In this document: piece after piece, positions 48,189-57,041 of the stretch
Layout of the letters: each line of letters starts with the position of its first letter
Numbering within the stretch: the first letter of the stretch is position 1
Source of the DNA: Hermatobates lingyangjiaoensis
Taxonomy: Eukaryota > Arthropoda > Insecta > Hemiptera > Hermatobatidae
Assembly: GCA_026182355.1 (NCBI GenBank)
Contig: JAPFBL010000577.1
Coordinates: 62,001-126,000, forward strand
Direction: 5' to 3'
DNA: 64,000 nucleotides
Notes under the pieces: generated by a model
The model's input: the letters and a program-made list of their open reading frames with translations, nothing else
Database searches by the model: none
Told to the model about the DNA's origin: nothing
Translations under genes and position numbers: made by a program

Positions 48189-49514
48189 GGCCATCCGGAA
48201 AGTAGTACCCGTTTGTGCCGTGTGGAGCGCTGATGAGTAGAGTAGCCGCCGGACAAGTTGCAACACGTTCAGTTCTGTTTCAGCTGTCTGTGTGCTAAGT
48301 TACTGGTCGCTGGTACTTCTGGGTTTTTTTCTGTGAGTGTTTATAATGTTCAAGAAAATAGAGAACGCCGCCAGTTGTGAAATTAGAGCTGTGATTAGGT
48401 TTCTTAACGCAAGAAATGTGAAACCTTGCGATATTCATCGTCAATTGAAGGAGGTGTATGGAGACAATGTTATGGATGAGTCATCTGTTCGGCGCTGGTG
48501 TCGTAATTTCAGCTTGGGCAGAGAGAGCACCCATGATGACGAGCGTTCCGGACGGCCGTCAGTCATTACGCACGAACTGGTGAGTTCAATTAACGAATTC
48601 GTGAAGGCTGATCGGCGCGTAACAATTGATGAGATCAGTGAAAATTTCAGTAATGTTTCACGAACAGTTATTCATGAAATTGTTAAGGACCACCTGCATT
48701 ATGCAAAAATTTGCGCAAGGTGGGTTCCTCGCATGCTTATTGACGAACACAAATCCACCCGTATGGCTGCAGCAGTGACGTTTTTGGAACGTTACTCTCG
48801 TGATGGAGACTCTTTCTTGACTCGCATTGTCACTGGTGACGAGACATGGGTTTGTTATGCAACACCTACGAGTAAAAGACAATCAATGGAGTGGCGTCAT
48901 GCTCATTCACCCAACAAGCCAAAAAAATTCAAAACGGTAATGTCTACCCGTAAAGTTATGGCAACCGTTTTCTGGGATCGACGAGGTGTACTGCTCATTG
49001 ACTTCATGACCCGTGGAGACACTATAAATGCCAATGCATATTGTGAGACATTGAAGAAATTACGGCGAGCAATTCAAAATCGACGGCGAGGTTTGTTGTC
49101 TAGCGGCGTCATTCTTCTCCACGACAATGCCAGGCCTCATACAGCTCGGATAACACAACAACTTGTGCAACAATTCAAATGGGAAACTTTTAACCATCCA
49201 CCCTATAGCCCAGACTTGGCACCCTCAGATTTTCATCTGTTTACAAAACTGAAGAATTTTTTAGCAGGAACGAAATTTGAAAGTGATGAAGAACTGAAAT
49301 CAGCTGTGACTACGTATCTAAATACACTGGCGGCAGAGGAGTACGAAGCTGGGATACAAAAACTCGTCACACGTTACGACAAATGCTTAAATTTGCAAGG
49401 TGACTATGTGGAGAAGTAGTTTAAAGTATGTTCTTTACAAATAAAACATTATTATTTGTTAAAATGCTGTCGTTTTTATTTTATTCCAAAACGGGTACTA
49501 CTTTCCGGATGGCC
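48189..49514 (+). mobile_element. mariner element, apparently intact
   Basis: The left end GGCCATCCGGAAAGTAGTAC and the right end, inverted, are identical over at least 26 bp (to CCCGTTT). TA precedes the left end at 48187-48188; the right flank is CTCGCCGTA rather than TA, because an inverted mariner fragment follows directly. The transposase gene is uninterrupted. Confidence 0.93.
48337..49419 (+). CDS. mariner transposase, DD34D, complete
   Basis: The 360-codon frame starts at ATG 48337 (MFIMFKKIENAASCEIRAVI); Met at codon 4 is an alternative start. The N-terminus has two helix-turn-helix regions (SSVRRWCRNFSLGRES, then VTIDEISENFSNVSRTVIHE), followed by ARWVPRML, a variant of the WVPHEL linker. 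The catalytic Asp motifs are VTGDETWVCY, VILLHDNARPHTARI and PPYSPDLAPSDFHLF, with 34 residues between the second and third Asp. The length fits the family. Such enzymes bind the element's own ends and insert at TA. The gene and both ends look intact, so recent activity is likely. Confidence 0.96.
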   Translation: MFIMFKKIENAASCEIRAVIRFLNARNVKPCDIHRQLKEVYGDNVMDESSVRRWCRNFSLGRESTHDDERSGRPSVITHELVSSINEFVKADRRVTIDEISENFSNVSRTVIHEIVKDHLHYAKICARWVPRMLIDEHKSTRMAAAVTFLERYSRDGDSFLTRIVTGDETWVCYATPTSKRQSMEWRHAHSPNKPKKFKTVMSTRKVMATVFWDRRGVLLIDFMTRGDTINANAYCETLKKLRRAIQNRRRGLLSSGVILLHDNARPHTARITQQLVQQFKWETFNHPPYSPDLAPSDFHLFTKLKNFLAGTKFESDEELKSAVTTYLNTLAAEEYEAGIQKLVTRYDKCLNLQGDYVEK

Positions 49515-49519
49515 CTCGC

Positions 49520-49753
49520 CGTAGTCACAGCTGATTTCAGTTTTTCATCACTTTCAAATTTCGTTCCTGCTAAAAAATTCTTCAGTTTTGTAAACAGATG
49601 AAAATCTGAGGGTGCCAAGTCTGGGCTATAGGGTGGATGGTTAAAAGTTTCCCATTTGAATTGTTGCACAAGTTGTTGTGTTATCCGAGCTGTATGAGGC
49701 CTGGCATTGTCGTGGAGAAGAATGACTCCGCTAGACAACAAACCTCGCCTCGT
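49520..49753 (-). mobile_element. inverted internal fragment of the same mariner
   Basis: The reverse strand encodes RRGLLSSGVILLHDNARPHT to DEKLKSAVTT, matching 49084-49317 of the intact copy almost exactly. It begins about 6 bases after the end of the full element and lacks its own ends. Together the two form a 234-bp inverted repeat with about 200 bp between the arms. Confidence 0.93.
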
Positions 49754-49882
49754 ATTACAACTATATGCCCTAAAATAAACCTTATTACAAAATAACAAAT
49801 ACTTACAATAGGCAAAATAAAACGATTGTTACGTGTGACAAACCATGAATATATGTATATATAATAACATTTATATAACATA

Positions 49883-51153
49883 CGGTGGTGGACAAAATAA
49901 TGGAAACACCTTCAAAAATCAACAAATTACAATTTAATATGGTGTAGGTCCGCCTTTTGCGGCAATTACAGCTTCAATTCTCCTAGGTATTGATTCATAC
50001 AACTTGTGAATTGTTTCCAAAGGAATTGCAAGCCATTCTTCAGTTAGAATACCCTCCAATTCTTTAAGAGATGATGGGGGTGGAAATCGATGTCTTACTT
50101 GAATCTCTAAAACTGACCATAAATGCTCAATGATGTTGAGGTCTGGAGATTGTGCTGGCCATGCAAGATGGTCAACTTCATTACAATGTTCCTCATGCCA
50201 TTCTTTAACAATTCTAGCTGTATGGATTGGAGCATTATCATCTTGAAAAATGGCGTTTCCATCTGGAAACAGTGCTTGAACCATAGGGTGAACTTGATCG
50301 CTCAAAACTTGTAAATAGTCTCTGCTGTTAATTTTTCCATGAAGGGAAATCATTGGCCCTGTGGATTTCCAAGAAATAGCGCCCCAGATCATCACAGAAC
50401 CCCCGCCATGTTTCACGGTTGGTTGAAGGCAGTCTGAATCAAACGCTTCTTTCGGTTGTCTCCAAACGTACACTCGGCCACTTGTCGGAAATAAGGAAAA
50501 TGACGATTCGTCCGAGAAAATCACACTTTTCCACTGTTCAAGGGACCAATTCCGGCGAGCCAAACACCACTCTAAACGCTTTGAAACATTTGTCTGTGAA
50601 AGCAGAGGTTTTCGAATTGCAACTCTTCCATGGAATGCCCCCTTGTGCAGCTCTCGACGGACAGTTTTTGTGGAGACTGGGTTCTGAAGGTGTTCATTGA
50701 GCTCAGTAGTAATTTTATGAGCCGTGCTCCTACGGTCGTTTCTAACAATTCGATTTAAAGTCCGACGGTCTCTCTCAGACAACTTCGACTGTCGGCCAGA
50801 CTTGTGCTTTGCTGAGGACGTTTTCCCTTCTTTTTCGAAGGCAGTCATTACTTTTGAGACAGTGCCTCTTGAAACACCAAACATTTGGGCAGTCTTAGTT
50901 ACACTAGCGCCTACCATACGAGCACCAACAATTTGGCCTCTTTTAAAATCTGAGAGGTCTGCCATTATGGGGTGTAATTAATATTTTAAATATCTGAAAA
51001 CAGAAAAATAACATACATTTTACATCAATATACCGAATAACAAAATTATTATAAAGAAAATAGGAACATATGCCAAGTTTTGATTGTTTAAATTATGTTC
51101 TAAGATTATGATGGTAAAATATTAGGTGTTTCCATTATTTTGTCCACCACCTG
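49883..51153 (-). mobile_element. Tc1-like element, copy B, nearly intact
   Basis: The right end inverted is CAGGTGGTGGACAAAATAAT and the left end is CGGTGGTGGACAAAATAATG, lacking one A. TA flanks both sides (49881-49882, 51154-51155). It is 1,271 bp long with one open transposase frame. Confidence 0.95.
49934..50965 (-). CDS. Tc1-like transposase, DD36E, complete
   Basis: The 343-codon frame begins at 50965 (MADLSDFKRGQIVGARMVGA). Paired helix-turn-helix regions occupy about residues 1-110 (TKTAQMFGVSRGTVSKVM near 24-41). Between them is a basic stretch (SAKHKSGRQSKL). The catalytic core has VIFSDESSFSLFP (Asp152), FQDDNAPIHTA (Asp243) and SPDLNIIEHLWS (Glu280). I count 36 residues between the second Asp and the Glu, not the 34 of classic Tc1, which places it with DD36E elements of the Incomer type. 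The GGGSVMIWGAIS box is present. The frame is undamaged, so activity is plausible. Confidence 0.96.
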   Translation of the reverse strand: MADLSDFKRGQIVGARMVGASVTKTAQMFGVSRGTVSKVMTAFEKEGKTSSAKHKSGRQSKLSERDRRTLNRIVRNDRRSTAHKITTELNEHLQNPVSTKTVRRELHKGAFHGRVAIRKPLLSQTNVSKRLEWCLARRNWSLEQWKSVIFSDESSFSLFPTSGRVYVWRQPKEAFDSDCLQPTVKHGGGSVMIWGAISWKSTGPMISLHGKINSRDYLQVLSDQVHPMVQALFPDGNAIFQDDNAPIHTARIVKEWHEEHCNEVDHLAWPAQSPDLNIIEHLWSVLEIQVRHRFPPPSSLKELEGILTEEWLAIPLETIHKLYESIPRRIEAVIAAKGGPTPY

Positions 51154-51754
51154 TATATAATAACATATATTATATAGGTATTTATATAATTGTAATTGTT
51201 CTATATTCAAATGAACTGACATAAAATAAATGCACACTTGAGCTTATCGTGTAGAAAACTAAGACAGTTACATGAAGAGAATCACAATTTTTTAGTACTG
51301 TATATACTGTATTTTTAGCACTGTATTTGTAATTTTTAAGGTTATGGATACATATTTACTGTAACCAAGAACTGCAAAAAAACATTACTTATTTTAAAAT
51401 ATTTTTTTGATTCGTTTGTCCAGGATGAAATGAAAAAAATACACATCTAAACACATGCTACATACAAACAATGACTCGGCTGCAATGCCAAGCTCTCTGA
51501 GGAAGGAGGACAAGTAGGCCACACCTCCTTCCCCCACGCAGTCTGTAATTACACTGGGCTCCACTTAAAAACACTGTCAAAATAAATAAAGAAAGTTGCC
51601 AACTACCTAATTTTTAACTCAGACTATTTTAACTCAGTCACTACCGCATTATCGTAGCAAATAAAATATGAAAGAGACTATATAAAGTACAGCCGCAAAA
51701 TGGGACCACTTTTTGGAAGAACTATATATAGTACGGCCGCAGTGAATGGGTTAA

Positions 51755-52245
51755 TCATAGTAAAAGTATTTAATTGTGTATATGTTAGAATGGAAACTGC
51801 TACTTACATGGTTAGATAGATGCAGGCCCTGGTAGGAGTTCTGCTGATGTCTGTTGAAAGACTGCTTAGTTCAGGTCTAGCGGTGAATATATAGCTGGAA
51901 AAATAAATCAAAATGGAGGTGGGGAGGAGGAGTTTCAGCTGGTTGGATGGTTGTTTTAAGATGGCGCAACAATATTTTCATGAACTTGAGAAAACAGAAT
52001 CTCTTCCTCCTTGTACATATAATTCAGAACAGAGATTATGTAACCTTTGAGAACTTGACTGATCCTATCTTGGTAAGTAGTAACAGAAGGTTAAGATTAT
52101 CACTTTCTGTGGTACTATTTCCTGTGGTATTTACTTTAATAACTTGTTTGAGATTTCCCTTGTGATAAAAGTTGCAGGAAAACAAAATCTTCAGCTTAAA
52201 AACATTTTATAATTGCTTCTGGTGTCCTTAAAACGACCATATATT
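51755..52245. other. unassigned stretch between piggyBac 4 and 5
   Basis: No gene is recognised. It may include the unseen 3' end of piggyBac 5, but I found no TTAA-flanked end there. Confidence 0.4.
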
Positions 52246-52570
52246 AACCCTGACTTTTACTTGCAGGATTTCCTCGTCATCACGAAAACATACATTTTAA
52301 GAATTGGGGAATTCATTTTTGAGACTATGACGTGATACCAACCTGGTAGTAACCCTGACTTTTCCTTGCAGGATTTCCTCGTCAACCCGAAAAATATATA
52401 CATTTTAAGAATTGGGGAAGTCATTTTTTGAGACTATGATGTAATACCAACCTTGTAGTAACCCTGACTTTTCCTTGCAGGATTTCCTCGTCACTATAGG
52501 TGCAATTAAAACTGAAAAAAAAATGCATTTTAAGAATTGGTGAAGTCATTTTTTTTGAGGCTATGCATTG
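52246..52570. repeat. three tandem units of about 106 bp
   Basis: Each unit starts TAACCCTGACTTTTCCTTGC and contains AGGATTTCCTCGTCA and CATTTTAAGAATTGGGGAA. The third unit carries extra A-rich bases and merges into the piggyBac 5 coding region, of which the unit appears to be a part (reverse strand DEEILQGK). Confidence 0.88.
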
Positions 52571-54274
52571 TAACAGACAAACAAAGAATATTGGATCTGA
52601 CTGATTGGAGTTCACATTGGCAGCATTCACCATGCCATAAAAGATACAGAGTGGCCAACATCTTGTTTTGCGCGAACAGGAACTCACGGATCACATCTGA
52701 CCAAAAGTATCAACTCCTCCTTTCGTTGAATTGTAGAATTCAATAATCTCCGGCTTTCCTTTAGTGCCAATGTTGGGCTGAGTGTGCTGAGATGACAGGA
52801 GCAACTCCAGTTTCTTTGTTGTTTTTGATGTATCAGACAGATATGACACCAGAGTCATTTCCTTTGTGTACAGGAAGGCACTTGATCCCCTTTCTCTTGT
52901 AGCTTTGTCCTTCCTCTCCTTCGGTATTTCCTTCTTGTTAGCGCGCACTGTGCCAACAAGAGTCATGCCACAGTTATTTAGGAGATCCGATACCAGGGGA
53001 ACAGAGGTAAACCAGTTGTCAGTCGTGACGTTCCGGTGTGTTCCATGGTAGGGCCTCGTCAGCTCTCGGGTAAAGTGATGGCAAAGTGTAAGGCCGCCCC
53101 TTGGTTGAGTCCCCTGCTTCCCCAAGTAAGGGATGCCACCAACTAATTACTTGGACTTATTTACCCTTTACCCTTGGACTATTGATGAGAACTAGCTTGA
53201 GGCCGTACTTGGCCGGCTTGTTAGGAATGTACATACGGAAGGGGCAGCGGCCTCTGAATCCCAGTAGCTGTTCATCAACTGTGAGGTTTTCATGGGGGAC
53301 ATACAGTTTGCCGCATTTCTCAATAAAAATGCCCCATATTTCCCTCACAGCAGCAAACTTATCAACCTTTTGCCGAACCTGTCGTGTTTCTGGGTCGTCG
53401 AATCTTTGACACCGAATAAGGAACCTGAACCGAGCCTCGGACATTGCCACACGGTATAGAGCACAACCTGTATCCAAGCTCCACATTTCACTGATGGGGA
53501 TGTGTTCATCGTTCTTCATGGCACTGATGACTAGTACACCCAGCAGTGCTTTGACTTCTAGTGGTACAGTGGGAGCAAAAGTGGCTAATCTTGCTTTATA
53601 TTTGGAGGCAACTGTACCAATGGCCTTGTTAGTCCAAGTCACAATAATTTGGATGATATCATTGAAATATAAACTGAAAGCTTCCTCAGGTGACACAGCA
53701 TTCCTTGCCGCCCCTGGAGTTGGGCCAGGAGTAAAGGCACTCATGATGTTCCTTGTGGGAGTCCTTACGCTAGCTAGGGTCTGCGGCCGACAACTCCACC
53801 TAAAGTTACTAGGGGTGGCAATCGTTGTAGTGTTGAACGTGACCACGAGCGGAATATCACGCTGGTGTCTTCCCCCATCAGTAGCAGGAGGGGTAGCTGA
53901 AGTAGAAGCAGTAGGTGCTGGGGACGTGGCACGGTCGGTAGGAATTGGGGAGAGGGAACGGTCAGCAGAGGTTGATGCGGTACTGAAGTCAGGACGGGTA
54001 GCCTGGCGTTTGGCTAGTGTGGAGGATACCCTTTTCCCCTTTTCTTCTTCTTGCTAAAATTTTCCTCATCAGAACTCTCACCACTACCGTCTTCTGGTTT
54101 AGGAACATATTCTTCGTCTTCATCACTATCATATAATAGGTCCACTTCAAGTTCATCAATTTCACTCTTATCACTTTCAGAACCACTTTCATCTCCAATA
54201 ATAACTGATAGAGCCCCAGTTGTGTTCATAATCTCAGACAGTTCTTCATCTCTGTATCGCTTTTTGCGGGCCAT
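52560..54274 (-). pseudogene. piggyBac 5 transposase, frameshifted
   Basis: MARKKRYRDEELSEIMNTTG at 54274 begins an acidic N-terminus. A frame change near 54020 leads through SPEEAFSLYFNDIIQIIVTW to the first catalytic motif NLTVDEQLLGFRGRCPFRMY (about 53270). Another break near 53150 leads to NVTTDNWFTSVPL (second motif, about 53020) and STKGGVDTFGQM (third, about 52700), where the second acidic residue usual in VDxxDQM is Gly. The frame shifts again to SCSRKTRCWPLCIFYGMVNA. Its ends were not located, and a tandem repeat overlies the 3' part. Confidence 0.88.
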
Positions 54275-54428
54275 GGCTTATTCTTTAAAATTCACTCAAT
54301 TAATTCAGTAATTCTTGCCTGTAAATATTATGTAAGAGTGTACAAAATAATACGATTTTAGTAACACTGGGAGAATTCCACCCAGGCTGTACAACATACG
54401 GTAACAGTAAGTCTGGGAGAAATTCCTC
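54275..54428. other. junction between piggyBac 5 and the Polinton copy
   Basis: Two short direct copies of CTGGGAGAA(A)TTCC occur near 54368 and 54412. They may belong to an element end that I cannot identify. Confidence 0.3.
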
Positions 54429-55169
54429 CTAAATGCAGTCTATGGAAAAAACCCAGTGAGAGAGCCGGACAGCACACCCTCCACCAACCAAGTCAGACAA
54501 GGCACTGAAGCTACTGAGCCCGCCAAGTCGCTCCCGCCATGCCTTGTGGGTGAATTGCGTCATCTCCAAATTCAGTCGGGAGAAAATCACCCCAGGTGAC
54601 CGTTCTAGGGTTGAGTCCGCTGTCGAAATATTTGTTACATGTGGCATGCTTTTTAATAGCACAGATGTCATGTTATTAAAAAACCAACTCATTAAAGCTT
54701 CTAATTTTACGTTGACGCACCTTCTATCCAAATTGTTATGATGGTTATCACATTGGATAAATACTGGTGCTCTATTAAATACAACTTCATCCATCTTAGG
54801 ATATCCAAACTCCTCTAAAATAATCACATGTTTCTTCAGTAGAGCCTGAAGTACAGCACACTTTTGCTCCCCTTTAGCAAATAAGATTGCGTTGTTTTCT
54901 GCAATCTTGTTTGCGATTAATTGAAGATCCTCTTGGGTGAAGTCGTCTTCTTCACCTGAAACCCGATCCCATGGCAGGCTGTGGTGACGATGCATTAACC
55001 AGTTGTTAGTTTTTTCACTGCCCTTCATCACTGCAGATGGTTTGAAGTAAAAGTGTCTCATCGTCAGTATTCCTTCATGCGTGGCTGATAAAGTATAAGA
55101 CAAGTCCTTGACCACAAACTGGCCGTTCGCGGAATCACTGTTGACTTTTACTACTGCGAAAAGTTCCAT
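54429..55169 (-). CDS. Polinton cassette gene 2, copy 1 (MELFAV family)
   Basis: The frame opens at 55181; I prefer the Met at 55169 because both sister copies begin there (MELFAVVKVN). Conserved blocks are FVVKDLSYTL, RHFYFKPS, NNWLMHRHHSLPWD, EEFGYPKMDEV and NVKLEALMSWF, with Cys/His residues (QCDNHHNNLDRRC) that could bind metal. The last 50 residues, from about 54600 down, do not match the 59-kb copy and probably come from a foreign insertion. The family is not recognised. An RNase-H-like or exonuclease fold is only a guess, from scattered acidic residues. It follows cassette gene 1 on the same strand, 178 bp downstream. Confidence 0.6.
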   Translation of the reverse strand: MELFAVVKVNSDSANGQFVVKDLSYTLSATHEGILTMRHFYFKPSAVMKGSEKTNNWLMHRHHSLPWDRVSGEEDDFTQEDLQLIANKIAENNAILFAKGEQKCAVLQALLKKHVIILEEFGYPKMDEVVFNRAPVFIQCDNHHNNLDRRCVNVKLEALMSWFFNNMTSVLLKSMPHVTNISTADSTLERSPGVIFSRLNLEMTQFTHKAWRERLGGLSSFSALSDLVGGGCAVRLSHWVFSIDCI

Positions 55170-55257
55170 TTTCACCTGCAAGAAAAAAAAAGCAACATCA
55201 GTCTATAGTAACTCAATAAAACATTCATACGGAATCAATAACACCAATCGATGTTTC

Positions 55258-55322
55258 AAGAGAGAGAGAGAGTGAGCGGGAGCGACAGGGAGAGAAAGAG
55301 AGAGAGAGAGTGAGAGAGAGAT
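55258..55322. repeat. GA-rich microsatellite between cassette genes
   Basis: AGAGAGAGAGAGTGAGCGGG and further GA blocks occupy the gap. A shorter version (59963-60014) lies at the same place in the second cassette, so the repeat predates the duplication. Confidence 0.85.
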
Positions 55323-55358
55323 ATGTGATACTTTAAATATAGTATGGAAGCATTATAG

Positions 55359-55793
55359 TTACACTGTGCTTTTTCCAGCATCATTCTCCTCCTCCTCCGC
55401 CTCAATAGATGGTTTCCACGTAGACATTTCAACAGTTGGTAAAGATGGTCCAGCTAGGTCCAGGTTTTCGTTGTTCTTTTTGTTTTCATTGATTTGGCTC
55501 ATTTGATTTGGAATAGCCAAGTGATTTTGGAATAGAATTAGCGAAAGGAAAAATTCAAAGTAGCTAATTAATGGCTTCCTTAAGCAGGACATCAATTCAT
55601 AGTCTGATTTGTTGAGTTGAATGCAATCTCCCAAGGTGATAATCTTCTTTTTCTTCCCCTTTTGATTCACCAAAGTTACGTTAACATAGTCACATTCAAT
55701 TTGAAAATATTCACATTCCCTGTTGTCTCCATTAAAGAAATTTAAAATTATGTCTGCAATAGGTCCCATTGTTAGTTTGTTGAATATATCCAT
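55359..55793 (-). CDS. Polinton cassette gene 1, copy 1 (MDIFNKL family)
   Basis: An intact 144-codon frame starts at ATG 55793 (MDIFNKLTMGPIADIILNFF). It contains ECEYFQIECDYVNVTLVNQK, GDCIQLNKSDYELMSCLRKP, then a hydrophobic stretch YFEFFLSLILFQN and a polar acidic tail (EAEEEENDAGKSTV). The copy at 60047-60480 is nearly the same until the tail. No family is recognised; conservation of two copies argues for a real gene. It is transcribed away from the protease gene; the 45-bp gap must hold the promoters of both. Confidence 0.65.
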   Translation of the reverse strand: MDIFNKLTMGPIADIILNFFNGDNRECEYFQIECDYVNVTLVNQKGKKKKIITLGDCIQLNKSDYELMSCLRKPLISYFEFFLSLILFQNHLAIPNQMSQINENKKNNENLDLAGPSLPTVEMSTWKPSIEAEEEENDAGKSTV

Positions 55794-55838
55794 GTCAAAC
55801 GATATTTGTCATCTCCCATGAGTTAGTACTAAACGAAT
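55794..55838. promoter_or_regulatory. short divergent promoter region
   Basis: Only 45 bp separate the start of cassette gene 1 (reverse) from the protease ATG (forward). The sequence ACGAATATGATTCA near 55833-55846 is also kept upstream of the second cassette near 60519-60532. Shared sequence in a tiny gap suggests a control element. Confidence 0.35.
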
Positions 55839-56208
55839 ATGATTCACCAACCGGGCATTGACTGACCTTGACATTCTACACCTGGCCAGCCAACACTGTT
55901 TGAAACATTTGAGAGGTGTATTCTCAAGAGATAATCTACCGAGGAGACCGTGGAAGAAGAGGGAATGCGCTATAGTCAACTTGGACAAATTCAACAATCC
56001 AGGCACCCATTGGGTAGCATATGTGAAGAACAACAATAATTTAGTGCATTATTACGACAGTTTTGGCAACCTACCACCATTTCCAGAGTTTATCAAATAT
56101 ATGAATGCATGCAAGATTGTCTACAACCGCGAGAGGCATCAGTTTAAACCATATAATTGTGGTGCATTAGCGTTAAAATTTATTATTAAACAGCAAGAGG
56201 ACTGGTAA
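55839..56208 (+). pseudogene. PRO: adenain-like cysteine protease of Polinton/adintovirus type
   Basis: The main frame is 55858-56208; a natural ATG at 55839 (MIHQPG) joins it after a one-base slip. The protein keeps LRGVFSRDNLP, ECAIVNLDKF, the His motif GTHWVAYVK, HYYDSFGNLPPFPEFIKY with the Asp, and the Gln-Cys region QFKPYNCGALALKF. In adenovirus and Polintons this enzyme cleaves capsid precursor proteins. The length, about 123 residues, is near the family minimum. It ends 2 bp before the penton gene start. One indel in an otherwise conserved gene could be a consensus error. Confidence 0.85.
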
Positions 56209-56210
56209 CC

Positions 56211-56905
56211 ATGTCTCATATATTCAGTATCAAGGGAAATAGCAGCGAATTCTCCTGTGAATAATTCCCCCTAATACGTCTCGATGACGCTGCTGACTAT
56301 CTCCTTGGACTCATGTCGTTGACTACATTCAATTCTATACCAAATATAACAGAGGAAAATAATCAGCTGCATTTTCTAAACGATTCCAGAGTCATTACTA
56401 TACCCAAAGGACTGTATGATGTTGATGATTTGAATGAATTTTTAAGCAAGCAAACGCCAAAGGTTCAACTACGAGCCAACCATGTAACCTTGAAATGCGA
56501 AATTAAAGTCCCATCCCACTGGACTTTGGACGGGAAAACTCCATCCCAGTTGGGCTTCAACAACAACCAAACAATTCCTATAAATACATGAACATCTTCC
56601 TACCGAATAGCAAATGTCATCAAGGCTACAAACGTTAATGTTGAATGTAACATTGTCTCCGGTGCCTATAGAAATACAACACCCATCCATATTCTCTACA
56701 TTAAATTCTCTACATCTTTGCCATTAAAAGCCAGCCTGGACATTCAATCAGTGAAACACCATCACCGATAATCTATTTACCAGTCATACCAAGAACGATA
56801 GACATCATTACCATTCGATTGATTGACGACGACGGTGTACTCTTTGATCTACAGGGAGAAACAATCAGCGTAGCACTGCATTTGAAAAAGAATGGGTTTA
56901 ATTAG
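56211..56905 (+). pseudogene. penton-like minor capsid protein of Polinton/adintovirus type
   Basis: ATG 56211 (MSHIFSIKGNSSEFSC) opens the gene; frames shift near 56258 and 56285. The longest frame (56313-56591) reads TFNSIPNITEENNQLHFLND, IPKGLYDVDDLNEFLS and SQLGFNNN. A shift near 56590 leads to NVNVECNIVSGAYRNTTPIH and another near 56735 to IDIITIRLIDDDGVLFDLQG, ending KKNGFN at 56905. This order matches the single jelly-roll penton of Polintons and adintoviruses, which forms capsid vertices. Four or five small indels break it as read. Confidence 0.8.
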
Positions 56906-57041
56906 ATATCCAAATCAGTATAAATATGACAAGAGGACAAATGATAAAATTAGTCGCCCACCTTCTTCACAGCGGTTAACATTGAAAAGCAGAGTGATTT
57001 TAAAGAAATTGGGACTACGATTGAAGAAGGAGAAATGTTGA
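56892..57041 (+). CDS. 49-residue highly basic peptide, overlapping both neighbours
   Basis: The frame starts at ATG 56892, 14 bases before the end of the penton gene, and ends at TGA 57039-57041, 7 bases into the capsid gene. It reads MGLIRYPNQYKYDKRTND, then ISRPPSSQRLTLKSRVIL, then KKLGLRLKKEKC. Fifteen of 49 residues are Lys or Arg. Position, size and charge resemble the small core or maturation peptides of adenovirus-like capsids. This is inferred from context, with no homolog recalled. The frame is intact though its neighbours are damaged. Confidence 0.6.
   Translation: MGLIRYPNQYKYDKRTNDKISRPPSSQRLTLKSRVILKKLGLRLKKEKC

Larger units (their letters stand above)
46368..51750 (-). mobile_element. 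piggyBac element 4, with both ends and nested mariner and Tc1
   Basis: TTAA at 46364-46367 and 51751-51754 flanks ends TCCATTCACTGCGGCAGC and, inverted, CCCATTCACTGCGGCCGT. Motifs TATATATAG and CCGCAAAATG recur in inverted orientation just inside both ends. The transposase lies at 46490-48074. Its 5' leader is occupied by a mariner (48189-49514), an inverted mariner fragment and a Tc1 (49883-51153). Confidence 0.92.

Noticed and set aside
53494..54057. 187-codon forward frame
   Set aside because: It is antisense to the piggyBac 5 transposase.
55258..55322. GA-rich tracts as polymerase or enhancer signals
   Set aside because: They look like ordinary microsatellites; only their duplication with the cassette is informative.
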